Of a DNA stretch of 64,000 nt, positions 16,412-24,784 are shown one piece after another. Position 1 is the stretch's first letter; each line of letters begins with the position of its first letter. This DNA comes from an uncultured beta proteobacterium (GTDB lineage: Bacteria; Pseudomonadota; Gammaproteobacteria; Burkholderiales; SG8-41), in NCBI GenBank assembly GCA_903889565.1, contig CAISYC010000005.1, positions 142,921 through 206,920 of the forward strand, given 5' to 3'. The notes beneath the pieces were generated by a model. The model worked only from the letters and a program-made list of their open reading frames with translations, was not told the DNA's origin and searched no databases. The position numbers and the translations under genes were made by a program.

Positions 16412-17107
16412 ATGGCCGGCATCGAAATAAAGGTCATGACCTCGAACGCCCTGCGCACGGTGTTCGGCGAATTGATCCCCGCATTCGCGCGCGCGCACGG
16501 TATCAAGATCAATGCGACCTATGATCCGGCCAAACGCGTGCAGAAACGCCTCGCCGCCGGCGAAACCGCCGACGTGGTGGTCAGCAACCTGCCGGCGGTC
16601 GAGCGCATGATCGGCGAGGGCCTCATCGACGCGGCGAGCCGGCGCGAATTCGCGCGCTACGGCATCGGCATCGCGGTCAAGGCCGGCGCGCCGAAACCGG
16701 ATATCAGCACGGTCGATGCATTCAAGCGCACCTTGCTGCAGGCGCGTTCGATCGCCTGCACCGTCGAGGGTGCGAGCGGCATTTATTTCGCCGAACTGGT
16801 CGAGCGGCTCGGCATTGCCGATGCCGTCAACCCGAAGGCGAGCCGCCAGCCCGGCGGGCTTTGCGCCGAACAGCTGCTCGACGGCCGCGCCGACATCGCG
16901 ATCCAGCAGGTACCCGAATTGCTGGCCGCCGGTGCAGGCATTGAACTCGCGGGGCTCCTGCCGGATGCACTGCAAAAAATGAGTGTGCTGTCGGCCGGCG
17001 TGTTCAATGCCTCCGCGCAGGCCGCGGCCAGCCGTACGCTGATCGAATTTCTGGCGGCGCCGGATGCCTCGCGCCTGTTCAAGGCCGCGGGATTCGATCC
17101 ACTCTAG
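16412..17107 (+). CDS. Type-II substrate-binding protein (ModA-like) without a signal peptide
   Basis: A 231-residue protein with the fold pattern of molybdate/sulfate-type binding proteins: IEIKVMTSNALRTVFGELIP at the start, VVVSNLPAVERMIGEG, then ARSIACTVEGASGIYF and ADIAIQQVPELLAAG. Such proteins normally work in the periplasm, yet the sequence begins directly with the first beta strand and there is no signal peptide or lipobox, and no upstream in-frame start that would supply one before the amidohydrolase stop. It may bind a small ligand in the cytoplasm. Paired with the amidohydrolase by a 10-bp gap. Confidence 0.7.
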   Translation: MAGIEIKVMTSNALRTVFGELIPAFARAHGIKINATYDPAKRVQKRLAAGETADVVVSNLPAVERMIGEGLIDAASRREFARYGIGIAVKAGAPKPDISTVDAFKRTLLQARSIACTVEGASGIYFAELVERLGIADAVNPKASRQPGGLCAEQLLDGRADIAIQQVPELLAAGAGIELAGLLPDALQKMSVLSAGVFNASAQAAASRTLIEFLAAPDASRLFKAAGFDPL

Positions 17108-17188
17108 TCTGTGTTCGGCAGCGTACAGACGGCCGACCGGTGATGACGGATGCTGGCCATCCTGATGATCGCGTCAGAGGGGTGCCGC

Positions 17189-17401
17189 ATGAAATCCGCT
17201 GTCCTCTTTTCGATCCCGCTGCCGCTGTCCAATGGCGTCTGCTGGCGCTGGCGCTCGTCGGACGGCACCACCGATTCGACCAAGTCGTTTGTGAGTTACT
17301 ACGACTGCCGGTTTGACGCCGAGGCCAACGGCTATTGTGCGGAAACGCCGCCGCGCCCACCGCATAAAACTGCACCGCGCATACGCCGTATCCAGCGGTA
17401 A
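17189..17401 (+). CDS. Small conserved-looking protein of unknown function
   Basis: A 70-residue protein if it starts at the ATG at 17189, behind AGAGGGG. The core SNGVCWRWRSSDGTTDSTKS, followed by FVSYYDCRFDAEANGYC, has the W.WRS.D / F..Y.DC..DA..NGY pattern I associate with small betaproteobacterial proteins of unknown role. The C-terminus is Pro/Arg rich. No signal or membrane segment. It is the least certain of the small genes here. Confidence 0.5.
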   Translation: MKSAVLFSIPLPLSNGVCWRWRSSDGTTDSTKSFVSYYDCRFDAEANGYCAETPPRPPHKTAPRIRRIQR

Positions 17402-17506
17402 CGCCACCGCGCCGCATTGTGGCGTGATGCTTGCTTTCAACCTGAGCCAGACCGCGGACACTTGACCCGCGCCTGCGTCGTTTGATATCTGCGAAGGAAA
17501 GCACTC

Positions 17507-18487
17507 ATGATGCTGTTCAATGCGGGCAATCTGCTGCGCGCCTGCCTCATCGCGGTGCCGGCATTCGCCGTCGTGGTGCAGGCGCAAAGTTATCCGGCCA
17601 AGCCGGTGCGCATCATCATTCCCTTCCCGCCGGGGGGCAACACCGACATCTACGCGCGGCCGATTGCGGCGAAGATGGGCGAACTCTACGGTCACCAGAT
17701 GGTGGTGGACAACCGGCCCGGCGCCGGCGGTTCGATCGGCATGCAGATCGCGGCGGCGCAACCGCCCGACGGTTACACACTCGTGTGGGGCAGCACCAGC
17801 ACCCACGGCGTCGGGCCCAACGTCTACAAAAAGCTGCCGTACGATGCGGTCGCCGATTTCGAACCGGTGATCCTGACCGTGATCGCGCAGAACATTCTGG
17901 TCGTGCATCCGTCGGTGCCGGCGAAAAACGTCAGGGAATTGATCGCCCTCGCCAAGGCCAAACGCGGCGGCTTGAGTTTCGCTTCCAGCGGCAACGGCAC
18001 TATCAGTCACCTGGCCGGCGAGTTGTTCCGCACCATGACCGCCACCGGGATGGTGCATGTGCCGTACAAAGGCAGCTCGCCGGCGATGGTCGATCTGCTG
18101 TCGGGACAGATCGACCTGATGTTCGACAGCCTGTCGTCATCGCTGCCGCAGGTGCGCGCCGGTAAACTGCGCGCGCTGGCGGTAACCGGTGCGAAGCGTT
18201 ATCCGGGCATGCCGGATCTGCCGACCATCACCGAGTCCGGACTCAAGGGCTTCGAAGTCACAACCTGGCTCGCCATCTGGGCGCCGGCGCGCACGCCGAA
18301 AGAAATCGTCGGCAAATTGAATAGCGACATCAACAAAATTCTGCTGCAACCGGATATTTTGCGGTTGATGGCGGATAACGGCGCCGAACCCGGCGGCGGT
18401 TCGCCCGAGCGCCTCGGCGCTCACGTCAAGAGCGAGATCGCCAAATGGGGCGCAGTGGTGAAAGCGGCCAACATCAAGGTCGAATAG
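17507..18487 (+). CDS. Bug/TctC-family periplasmic solute receptor
   Basis: A 326-residue receptor with a signal peptide to VVVQAQSYPAKPV. Landmarks: IIIPFPPGGNTDIYARP, VVDNRPGAGGSIG, PPDGYTLVWG, HPSVPAKNVRELI, VHVPYKGSSPAMV and LRALAVTGAKRYPG. This is a textbook family member. GAAGGAAA lies ten bases before the ATG. It follows the amidohydrolase, binding-protein and small genes on the same strand and may take part in the same catabolic function. Confidence 0.9.
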   Translation: MMLFNAGNLLRACLIAVPAFAVVVQAQSYPAKPVRIIIPFPPGGNTDIYARPIAAKMGELYGHQMVVDNRPGAGGSIGMQIAAAQPPDGYTLVWGSTSTHGVGPNVYKKLPYDAVADFEPVILTVIAQNILVVHPSVPAKNVRELIALAKAKRGGLSFASSGNGTISHLAGELFRTMTATGMVHVPYKGSSPAMVDLLSGQIDLMFDSLSSSLPQVRAGKLRALAVTGAKRYPGMPDLPTITESGLKGFEVTTWLAIWAPARTPKEIVGKLNSDINKILLQPDILRLMADNGAEPGGGSPERLGAHVKSEIAKWGAVVKAANIKVE

Positions 18488-18554
18488 ACGCCGGCCGCGT
18501 CACCGTTATGACTATGATCACGGGCCGGCGCCTGCAGCTCGCTGCCGCGTGAAT

Positions 18555-18698
18555 TTACTGACCGGTCTTGTCAGCGGGCGGCTTGGCCTGCGCCGCCTCT
18601 TCCGGTTTGTAATTGCCGATTACGCTTCTCAGCGGACAAAAACCGACCACCGGACATTTTTTGCATCCGATTGCAATTGCGCCTGGACATAGAGTCAT
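18555..18698 (-). CDS. 47-residue four-cysteine microprotein
   Basis: An ATG at 18698, directly behind GGGGAGGAGCGAG, opens a 47-codon frame closed by TAA at 18555. The product begins MTLCPGAIAIGCKKCPVVGF and has cysteines at 4, 12, 15 and 21 (C-x7-C-x2-C-x5-C) and a Pro/Ala/Lys tail. The excellent ribosome site and tight cysteine cluster suggest a real metal- or Fe-S-binding peptide. No signal peptide is evident, though residues 5-11 are mildly hydrophobic. It is on the same strand as, and 295 bp downstream of, the selenosugar synthase gene senB. Function unknown. Confidence 0.6.
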   Translation of the reverse strand: MTLCPGAIAIGCKKCPVVGFCPLRSVIGNYKPEEAAQAKPPADKTGQ

Positions 18699-18992
18699 CT
18701 CGCTCCTCCCCGGTTGAGCGCGGCCGCCATTCCAAGCCGCACGCGCATTATGCGCGCAGGCAGCACCCCGTCAAACCTTCATGCCACAGCGGCGAACAGC
18801 TTGTCGTGGGCCGCCAACAGCGTCTGGTGCATCACGCTGCCCTGTCTGGGGGTAATGCACAAACGGTTTGTTGGCGCGCGTCCCGCCGGGATAAAAATGC
18901 GTCCGGAAAAAATGCGTGCCGAGGCGTTCAAAAAAACCGATCAACCGCAACCCCGGGCGGGCGATCGCGGACAGCTACGGCGGACTGATAAC

Positions 18993-19940
18993 TCAGTCGA
19001 ATTCGCGCAGCAGGCGCAGCACGCCGTGCCGCTCCGCCGCCGGCGCAAACAGCGGCCGCCTGACCCGCAGCGCCTGTTTTAATTCGGTAAAAAAGGCCCG
19101 GTCGCCGGCTGCGCGCGCGATCAATCGCGCCAGCGCCCGGTCGTCGTGCAACGGGTAATAGCCGGGATAATCCGCACCTAGCATGCCGACGTTGCCGGAA
19201 ATTCGCGAAGCCAGCACCGGCAAGCCGAGACGCGCCGCCTCGCAAATCACGTTGGCGCCGCCTTCCATCACGGAACTGACCACCAGCAAATGGCTCGCCG
19301 CCATACGTCGCAGCGTATCTGCGTGGCTCTTACTGCCAAGCCAGTGATAGCGCGGCTCGGCGCAAGCGTAGCGCATTGCCTCGCGTGCCATCACCGGTGT
19401 CAGCGCCTCTCCCAGTTGTATGAGTTCAAGATTTCCGGCGTCAGGCAGGTGACGCAGCGCGAGCACGGCGCGAAAGGGATCCTTTTCCCTTCGCAAATGG
19501 CCGACGACGGCAATGCGAAAACAATGCCGCACCGGACGCTGTCGCAATGACGTATCGGCAGATTGATAAATTACGCGCGTCTTCCGGCGCAAATGCGAGG
19601 CCAGTTCCCGCAGGCCGGCCGCTTGCAGCACCACCAGCCGCGACGCGAGTTCCAGGCTGCGCCGCGCGCTGGCGTGAGCTTTGATATCGCGATAAAGATC
19701 GGTCCCGGTCAGGACGACGATCAACGGCCGGTCGGGATACGCGCGATGGAACTGTTTGACTGCCGTGCTGCTTTTGCGCGCATGCAGCGCAATCAACGCA
19801 TCGGTGTCGGTGCCGTCCCATTGCGCCGCCAGCGTGACACGATGACCCGCGCTGCGCAGAAAATCGCGCCAGCGCTGCGCGGTGTGCCGGTTGCCGCTGC
19901 GGCGGCCGGCGCCGGCCGGTGTGATGATGTGAATGTTCAT
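18993..19940 (-). CDS. senB: SenB, selenosugar synthase (glycosyltransferase) of selenoneine biosynthesis
   Basis: A 315-residue GT-B glycosyltransferase starting MNIHIITPAGAGRRSGNRHT, the distinctive N-terminus of the TIGR04348 family now known as SenB. SenB joins selenophosphate and UDP-GlcNAc to make a 1-seleno sugar that SenA uses. The C-terminal donor-site block HLLVVSSVMEGGANVICEAA is intact. It is divergent from senA with 53 bp between the two start codons, the arrangement that identifies the pair. No senC (SelD-like selenophosphate synthetase) lies in the window, so selenophosphate must come from a gene elsewhere. Confidence 0.85.
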   Translation of the reverse strand: MNIHIITPAGAGRRSGNRHTAQRWRDFLRSAGHRVTLAAQWDGTDTDALIALHARKSSTAVKQFHRAYPDRPLIVVLTGTDLYRDIKAHASARRSLELASRLVVLQAAGLRELASHLRRKTRVIYQSADTSLRQRPVRHCFRIAVVGHLRREKDPFRAVLALRHLPDAGNLELIQLGEALTPVMAREAMRYACAEPRYHWLGSKSHADTLRRMAASHLLVVSSVMEGGANVICEAARLGLPVLASRISGNVGMLGADYPGYYPLHDDRALARLIARAAGDRAFFTELKQALRVRRPLFAPAAERHGVLRLLREFD

Positions 19941-19993
19941 GGGAGTGAGCGTTCAGCAGAGGCTGGTGAGTATAGTAGACTCGTGTCGACCCG

Positions 19994-21298
19994 ATGAAAT
20001 TTCCCGCGCTCACCGACCCCGCCGTGCTTGCCGCAGATCTGCGCGCGGCGCGCGCCCGCGCGAATCACATCACGGCCGACCTCGACGGCGAACGCCTGTT
20101 CGGCCCGCTGCTCGCCATCGTCAATCCGCCGCTGTGGGAAATCGGCCATGTCGCGTGGTTTCACGAATACTGGTGCCTGCGTCAGCGCGCCGACGCCGAA
20201 CCTGCGCCGTCCATCCTCAAGGGCGCCGACGCGCTTTATGACTCGGCGAAGGTCGCGCACGACACGCGCTGGCAGTTGCTGCTGCCGACCTTGCAGCAAA
20301 CGCGCGGCTATGCGAACGACATCATGGACCGCGTGCTGCATCGGCTGGGGCGTGAAGCGGAAAGCCCGGCGCTGCAGTATTTCGTGCGGCTGGCGACCAT
20401 GCATGAGGACATGCACACTGAAGCTTTTCACTACACGCGGCAGACGCTGGGTTATGCCGATCCGTTCGCCGCAACGAAAGCGGTCGCCGCGACAGCCGTC
20501 CGCGCTGAAACAACAGCGCGCGGCGACGCCGAATTCGCCGGCGGCCGCTGCATGCTGGGCGCCGCGGATGACGGCCGCTTTGTGTTCGACAATGAAAAGT
20601 GGGCGCACGAAATCACGATCGCGCCATTCCGCATGGCACGCAGTGCGCTCAGCAATGCCGAATACCGCGCCTTCGTCGATGCCGGCGGCTATGCGCGGCG
20701 CGAGTGGTGGAGCGATGCCGGCTGGGCATGGCGCACGCAGTCGGCCGCGCAGGCACCGCATTATTGGATCAAGCAGGAAGGCGTCTGGCATCAACGCCGC
20801 TTCGATCAGACCCGGCGACTGGCAGACAACGAGCCGGTATTCCACGTGAACTGGCACGAGGCGCAGGCTTACTGCAAATTCGCCAAGCGCCGTCTGCCGA
20901 CGGCGGCCGAGTGGGAGTTTGCCGCCGCCACTTCAATCACCGACGGCGGCAAGCGCCGCTATCCCTGGGGCGACGATACGCCCGCCTCCGGCCGGGCGAA
21001 TCTCGAAGGCAATGCGCCCGCTTCCGTCGATGACTATGCCGATGGCGATTCCGCCCGCGGCTGCCGCCAAATGATCGGCAATGTCTGGGAATGGACCGCG
21101 GACGCATTCAACCCCTATCCGGGATTCGTCGCCGATCCGTACAAGGAATATTCGCAACCGTGGTTCGGCACACACATGGAGTTGCGCGGCGGCAGCTTCG
21201 CCACACCGCGGCGGCTGATTCGCAACACCTGGCGCAATTTCTACATGCCGGCGCGGAACGACATCTTCGCCGGCCTGCGCACCTGCGCGGTCGGCTGA
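19994..21298 (+). CDS. senA: SenA, selenoneine synthase (EgtB-related non-heme iron enzyme)
   Basis: A 434-residue protein with an N-terminal DinB-like domain and a C-terminal formylglycine-generating-enzyme-like (sulfatase-modifying) domain, as in EgtB. The iron-binding histidines are visible at His52 (in WEIGHVAWFHEYW) and His137/His141 (MHEDMHTEAF), matching the EgtB facial triad. The FGE domain is complete (FHVNWHEAQAYCKFAKRRLP, MIGNVWEWTADAF, LRGGSFATP). SenA couples hercynine with the selenosugar made by SenB. On its own it could be called EgtB; the divergent SenB gene is the reason for the selenoneine call. No egtD methyltransferase is in the window. Confidence 0.85.
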   Translation: MKFPALTDPAVLAADLRAARARANHITADLDGERLFGPLLAIVNPPLWEIGHVAWFHEYWCLRQRADAEPAPSILKGADALYDSAKVAHDTRWQLLLPTLQQTRGYANDIMDRVLHRLGREAESPALQYFVRLATMHEDMHTEAFHYTRQTLGYADPFAATKAVAATAVRAETTARGDAEFAGGRCMLGAADDGRFVFDNEKWAHEITIAPFRMARSALSNAEYRAFVDAGGYARREWWSDAGWAWRTQSAAQAPHYWIKQEGVWHQRRFDQTRRLADNEPVFHVNWHEAQAYCKFAKRRLPTAAEWEFAAATSITDGGKRRYPWGDDTPASGRANLEGNAPASVDDYADGDSARGCRQMIGNVWEWTADAFNPYPGFVADPYKEYSQPWFGTHMELRGGSFATPRRLIRNTWRNFYMPARNDIFAGLRTCAVG

Positions 21299-21299
21299 T

Positions 21300-22262
21300 C
21301 TATTCCCCGCGCAGGCCGGCCTCGCGTATCACCCTGCCCCACTTCGCCATCTCAAGGCGGATGACGGCGGCGAATTCCTCCGGCGTGCCGCCAACCACTT
21401 CGCCGCCGCTGTCGAATATACGCTGCCGCACGTCGTGGCGATGGATGGCCTCGGACGCAATCCGGTTAATCGTTGCAATGATGGCGGCGGGCGTTCCCGC
21501 CGGCGCCAGCACACCGTTATAGGCGGTGGCTTCGTAACCGGGCAAACCCGCTGCGGCAACCGTCGGCAGTTCCAGCGCCAATGCGGAAGGCAGCGCACTG
21601 GTCACTGCCAGCGCGCGCACACGGCCTGCGCGCCAGTGCGGCATCACCGAACCGGCGCTCGGAAAACTCAACTGCGTTTCGCCCGCGTCAAGGCTGGTCA
21701 ACGCCGAGCCGGTGCCTTTGTAATTGATGCGCACGAGCTTGAGGTTGGCCATCACGCGAAAAAGCTCGGCCGCGAGATGATTGCCGGAACCCGGCGAACT
21801 CGTGCTGTAGTTGAGTTCGCCCGGCCGCGCTTTCGCCAGCGCGATCAATTCGCGCAGCGTCTTCACCGGCAGCGCCGGATGCACGACCAGGATGCTGGGC
21901 GAACTTGTCGCCAGCATCACCGGCGAAAAATCGCGCTGCGGATCCCAGCTCACGCCGTCGCGCAGAAACGGCGACAGCCACAGCACGCTGGTATAGAACA
22001 GCAGGGTATAGCCGTCGGGCGGCGCCTTTGCCACCGCCTCAACGGCGGCAATTGCGCGGTTCTCTACGATCACCGGCTGACCGAGACGGGCGCCCAGTCC
22101 CTGCGCGATTAAACGCGCGACGGAATCCGGATAACCGCCGGCCTCGGTGGTCTCGATCCGGATGACCTTGACGGGATAGGGCTGGGCCGCGGCCGTGACC
22201 GACAACACGGCCAGCGCCGCGAGCGCGCACGCCCGCGGCCGGCGAAACACGGCGTGACACAT
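21300..22262 (-). CDS. Bug/TctC-family periplasmic solute receptor
   Basis: A 320-residue receptor starting at the ATG at 22262 (a TTG lies just before it). The signal peptide runs to TAAAQPYPVKV. It diverges somewhat in the first strand (RIETTEAGGYPDSVARLI rather than PFPPGG) but keeps VIVENRAIAAVEA, PPDGYTLLFY, HPALPVKTLRELI and VRINYKGTGSALT. In sequence it is closest to the receptor at 35418-36374 (shared WLSPFLRD/WLSPFMRD segment). Its stop is 1 bp from the convergent senA stop, so it is not part of that locus. Confidence 0.86.
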   Translation of the reverse strand: MCHAVFRRPRACALAALAVLSVTAAAQPYPVKVIRIETTEAGGYPDSVARLIAQGLGARLGQPVIVENRAIAAVEAVAKAPPDGYTLLFYTSVLWLSPFLRDGVSWDPQRDFSPVMLATSSPSILVVHPALPVKTLRELIALAKARPGELNYSTSSPGSGNHLAAELFRVMANLKLVRINYKGTGSALTSLDAGETQLSFPSAGSVMPHWRAGRVRALAVTSALPSALALELPTVAAAGLPGYEATAYNGVLAPAGTPAAIIATINRIASEAIHRHDVRQRIFDSGGEVVGGTPEEFAAVIRLEMAKWGRVIREAGLRGE

Positions 22263-22302
22263 CAACGCGGCAAGCGTGGCCGCAGCCCCCGGCCGGCGCG
22301 CC

Positions 22303-22815
22303 TTATTGCGCCGTCGCCCCCATGAAATCGCGTTTGCCGATTTCCACGCCGTTGTGACGCAGGATGTCGTAGGCGGTGGTGACGTGAAAATAAAAGTTGG
22401 GCAACGCGCGATTCTGCAAGAGATCGATGCCGACGAATTCGGTGTCCTTGCCCATGACTTTGATGGTCAGCTTCTTGGTATCGCTGCCGTCGATTTGCGC
22501 GGCGGTGAGGCCCTTCAGAAAGGCCAGCGTTTTTTCGACGCGCGCAATGAGTTCGCCGAGCGTCTTCTCGTTCATCTCGATCGCCGGCGACTCGACACCG
22601 GCCAGCGCGGCGGCGCAATTGCGCGCGTGATCGGCGGCCTGTTGGATCTGGCGCGCAAAGCTGAACATGTCGGGAAACAGGCGGTAATTGACCAGCGTGC
22701 CCTCGTCGTATTTTTTCTCGGAGTAGAGCGCCTGCGCCTTCTTCAGGCAGTGGGCAAGTCCGTTCAGATGGCGGACGAAAATGGGCACCGAAATATTGAA
22801 CATCGAAATTGCCAT
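22303..22815 (-). CDS. DUF1993 family protein
   Basis: A 170-residue cytoplasmic protein starting at the ATG at 22815 behind GAGGAGAAAG; a longer frame upstream has no ribosome site. The N-terminus MAISMFNISVPIFVRHLNG and the segment LVNYRLFPDMFSFARQIQQA are DUF1993 signatures. The family is a DinB-like four-helix bundle, and the late FYFHVTTAYDILRHNGVEIG supplies the conserved His. Function unknown; related folds act as metal-dependent thiol transferases. It is encoded 40 bp upstream of the Bug gene on the same strand. Confidence 0.8.
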   Translation of the reverse strand: MAISMFNISVPIFVRHLNGLAHCLKKAQALYSEKKYDEGTLVNYRLFPDMFSFARQIQQAADHARNCAAALAGVESPAIEMNEKTLGELIARVEKTLAFLKGLTAAQIDGSDTKKLTIKVMGKDTEFVGIDLLQNRALPNFYFHVTTAYDILRHNGVEIGKRDFMGATAQ

Positions 22816-22935
22816 TGCTGCTTTCTCCTCGTTGGATTTTTTTGGAAACGCGATTATTTGTTTCCACCGCCGCCGCGTCAAGCGGTACCGCGGCTTTGCA
22901 ATTGCGCGCGCCTGCCGTCACAATGCGCCACAGCC

Positions 22936-23784
22936 ATGCCGTCCGTCAAACGCAGTCAAAACGCCACCCTGCACTACCACATCGATGATTTCACCGATCC
23001 GTGGCGCAGCGCCGGCACCATCGTGCTGCAGCACGGCTATGCCCGCTCGTCGCTGTTCTGGCAGGCCTGGGTTCCGTACCTCGCGCGCTTTTACCGGATC
23101 GTGCGCGTGGAGTTGCGCGGCCACGCCGGCGCACCGGTGGATTTCGACCCGGCGCGCGACAGCACGCTTGCCAACTACGTCGGCGACGTGCTCGCGGTGC
23201 TCGATCAACTCAAGCTCGAATCGGTGCACTACTGCGGCGAATCCTTCGGCGGCATCATCGGCATGGCGCTGGCGGCGGAACACCCGGCACGCGTGCGCAC
23301 GCTGACGCTGGTGTCCTCCCCGGTTTATCAGAACCAGAAAAGCCAGGACGTCTATGCCGCCGGCTTCCCGACGCGCGAAGAAGCGCTGCGCACACTCGGC
23401 ACCCGTCGATGGGCCGAGCGCATCTACGGCGCGCCGGATTTTTTTCCCGCCGGCACTGCCGACGGCCTGCGCCGCTGGTACCTCGAGCAGATTGCGCAAA
23501 CCGATCCCGAGGTGCTGTGCGGACTCTACGGCCTGCTGCGCCACGCCAACGCGACCGCGCTGCTGCCGCGCATCGCCGCGCCGGTACTCGGCCTCTACCC
23601 GACCGCCGGCCTGCTGACCGGCAACGCACAGGAAACGCTGCTGCGCGCCGGCATCCGCGATTTGCGCATGATCCACCTGCCTGCCGCATCCCACGCCATA
23701 ATGACGCTGTATCCGGCGACCTGCGCAATTCATTTGCTGCATTTCGCCGCAGAACACGACGGCATTGCCTGCCGCGAACAATAA
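22936..23784 (+). CDS. Alpha/beta-hydrolase
   Basis: A 282-residue hydrolase starting MPSVKRSQNA at 22936. The nucleophile elbow is GESFGG with Ser103, and the late AASHAIM supplies the catalytic His. The opening TLHYHIDDFTDPW and VPYLARFYRIVRV are shared almost residue for residue with the hydrolase at 36378-37220, so the two are paralogues. It resembles 3-oxoadipate enol-lactonase-type enzymes, though the substrate is unproven. A Bug receptor follows 34 bp later on the same strand. Confidence 0.8.
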   Translation: MPSVKRSQNATLHYHIDDFTDPWRSAGTIVLQHGYARSSLFWQAWVPYLARFYRIVRVELRGHAGAPVDFDPARDSTLANYVGDVLAVLDQLKLESVHYCGESFGGIIGMALAAEHPARVRTLTLVSSPVYQNQKSQDVYAAGFPTREEALRTLGTRRWAERIYGAPDFFPAGTADGLRRWYLEQIAQTDPEVLCGLYGLLRHANATALLPRIAAPVLGLYPTAGLLTGNAQETLLRAGIRDLRMIHLPAASHAIMTLYPATCAIHLLHFAAEHDGIACREQ

Positions 23785-23818
23785 GCGCTCAGCGCAGCCG
23801 TGAATGGGAGGGACGTTA

Positions 23819-24784
23819 ATGCGGAACTGGACCTGTCTGGCCGCCTGCGGCCTCATGCTGATCCCGGTCGCAGCGACGGCACAGGAGAAATTCCCGGCGC
23901 GTCCGTTGCGCATCCTGGTCGGCTTCGGCCCCGGCAGCGGCACCGATATACTGGCGCGCGAAGTCGCGCTCAAGATGACCGACCACTGGGGCCAGGGCGT
24001 GGTGGTGGATAACCGGCCCGGCGCCGCGGCGGTGATCGCCTCCGAAATGCTGACGCGCGCAACACCCGACGGTCATACCCTGGCAATCGTTTCGCTGGGT
24101 CATGCGTTCAACGCAAGCTACCTGCCGAAGCTGCCCTACGACACACTGAAGGATTTCGCCGGCATCTCGACGGTGGCCGATATTCCGAACGTGCTGGTGG
24201 TAGCGCCCGCGCTCAAGGTGAAGACGATGCGCGAGCTGATCGATCTCGCCAAAAGCCGGCCGGCGCAGTTCAATTTTTCCTCGGCCGGCATCGGCAGCGC
24301 GGCGCACATCAACGGCGAGCTGTTCAATCAGGCCGCCGGCGTCAAGGTGCTGCACGTGCCGTACAAAAGCATGCCCGAGGCGCTGACCAACACGATCGGC
24401 GGCAATGTGCAGTTCGTATTCGCATCGGTCAGCGCGGCGGTCGCGCTGATCAAATCGGACAAGCTCGTCGCGCTCGCGGTCAGCACCAAAACGCGCGTGC
24501 CGGCGCTGCCCGAGGTGCCGCCGATGGCGGAAGCGGGCCTGCCCGGCTTCGACTTCACCGCGTGGTACGGCTTTCTCGCACCGGCGCAAACGCCGGCGCC
24601 GGTCAAAAACATGCTCGCGACGGAAATCGCGCGCATCGTCGCCCTGCCGGACACGAAGGAGCGATTGCTCGCGCTGGGCGCGTCGCCGCGCCCTGGCACG
24701 CCCGCCGAATTCGACGCCGTCATCCGTCAGGATGTGGCGCGCTTTGCCGCGCTGATCAAGGCAACCGGCATCAAGGCTGAATGA
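23819..24784 (+). CDS. Bug/TctC-family periplasmic solute receptor
   Basis: A 321-residue receptor. The ATG at 23819 is chosen because GGGAGGGA lies five bases before it; an ATG at 23804 would put that site inside the gene. Signal peptide to TAQEKFPARPL. Landmarks: LVGFGPGSGTDILAREV, VVDNRPGAAAVIA, TPDGHTLAIV, VLHVPYKSMPEAL and PEVPPMAEAGLPGF. Encoded just after an alpha/beta-hydrolase; the same pairing recurs at 36-37 kb and 44-45 kb. Confidence 0.88.
   Translation: MRNWTCLAACGLMLIPVAATAQEKFPARPLRILVGFGPGSGTDILAREVALKMTDHWGQGVVVDNRPGAAAVIASEMLTRATPDGHTLAIVSLGHAFNASYLPKLPYDTLKDFAGISTVADIPNVLVVAPALKVKTMRELIDLAKSRPAQFNFSSAGIGSAAHINGELFNQAAGVKVLHVPYKSMPEALTNTIGGNVQFVFASVSAAVALIKSDKLVALAVSTKTRVPALPEVPPMAEAGLPGFDFTAWYGFLAPAQTPAPVKNMLATEIARIVALPDTKERLLALGASPRPGTPAEFDAVIRQDVARFAALIKATGIKAE

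Noticed and set aside
18671-19158. Plus-strand small frames opposite the four-Cys gene and the senB end
   Set aside because: No ribosome sites, arginine- and serine-rich shadow composition, and overlap with better-supported genes.
19994-21298. EgtB of ergothioneine biosynthesis
   Set aside because: The neighbour is the SenB-type glycosyltransferase and there is no egtD, egtA or egtC nearby; the selenoneine reading fits better.
22276-22935. Plus-strand extension upstream of the alpha/beta-hydrolase
   Set aside because: It runs antisense through the DUF1993 gene; the hydrolase homology begins at the ATG at 22936.
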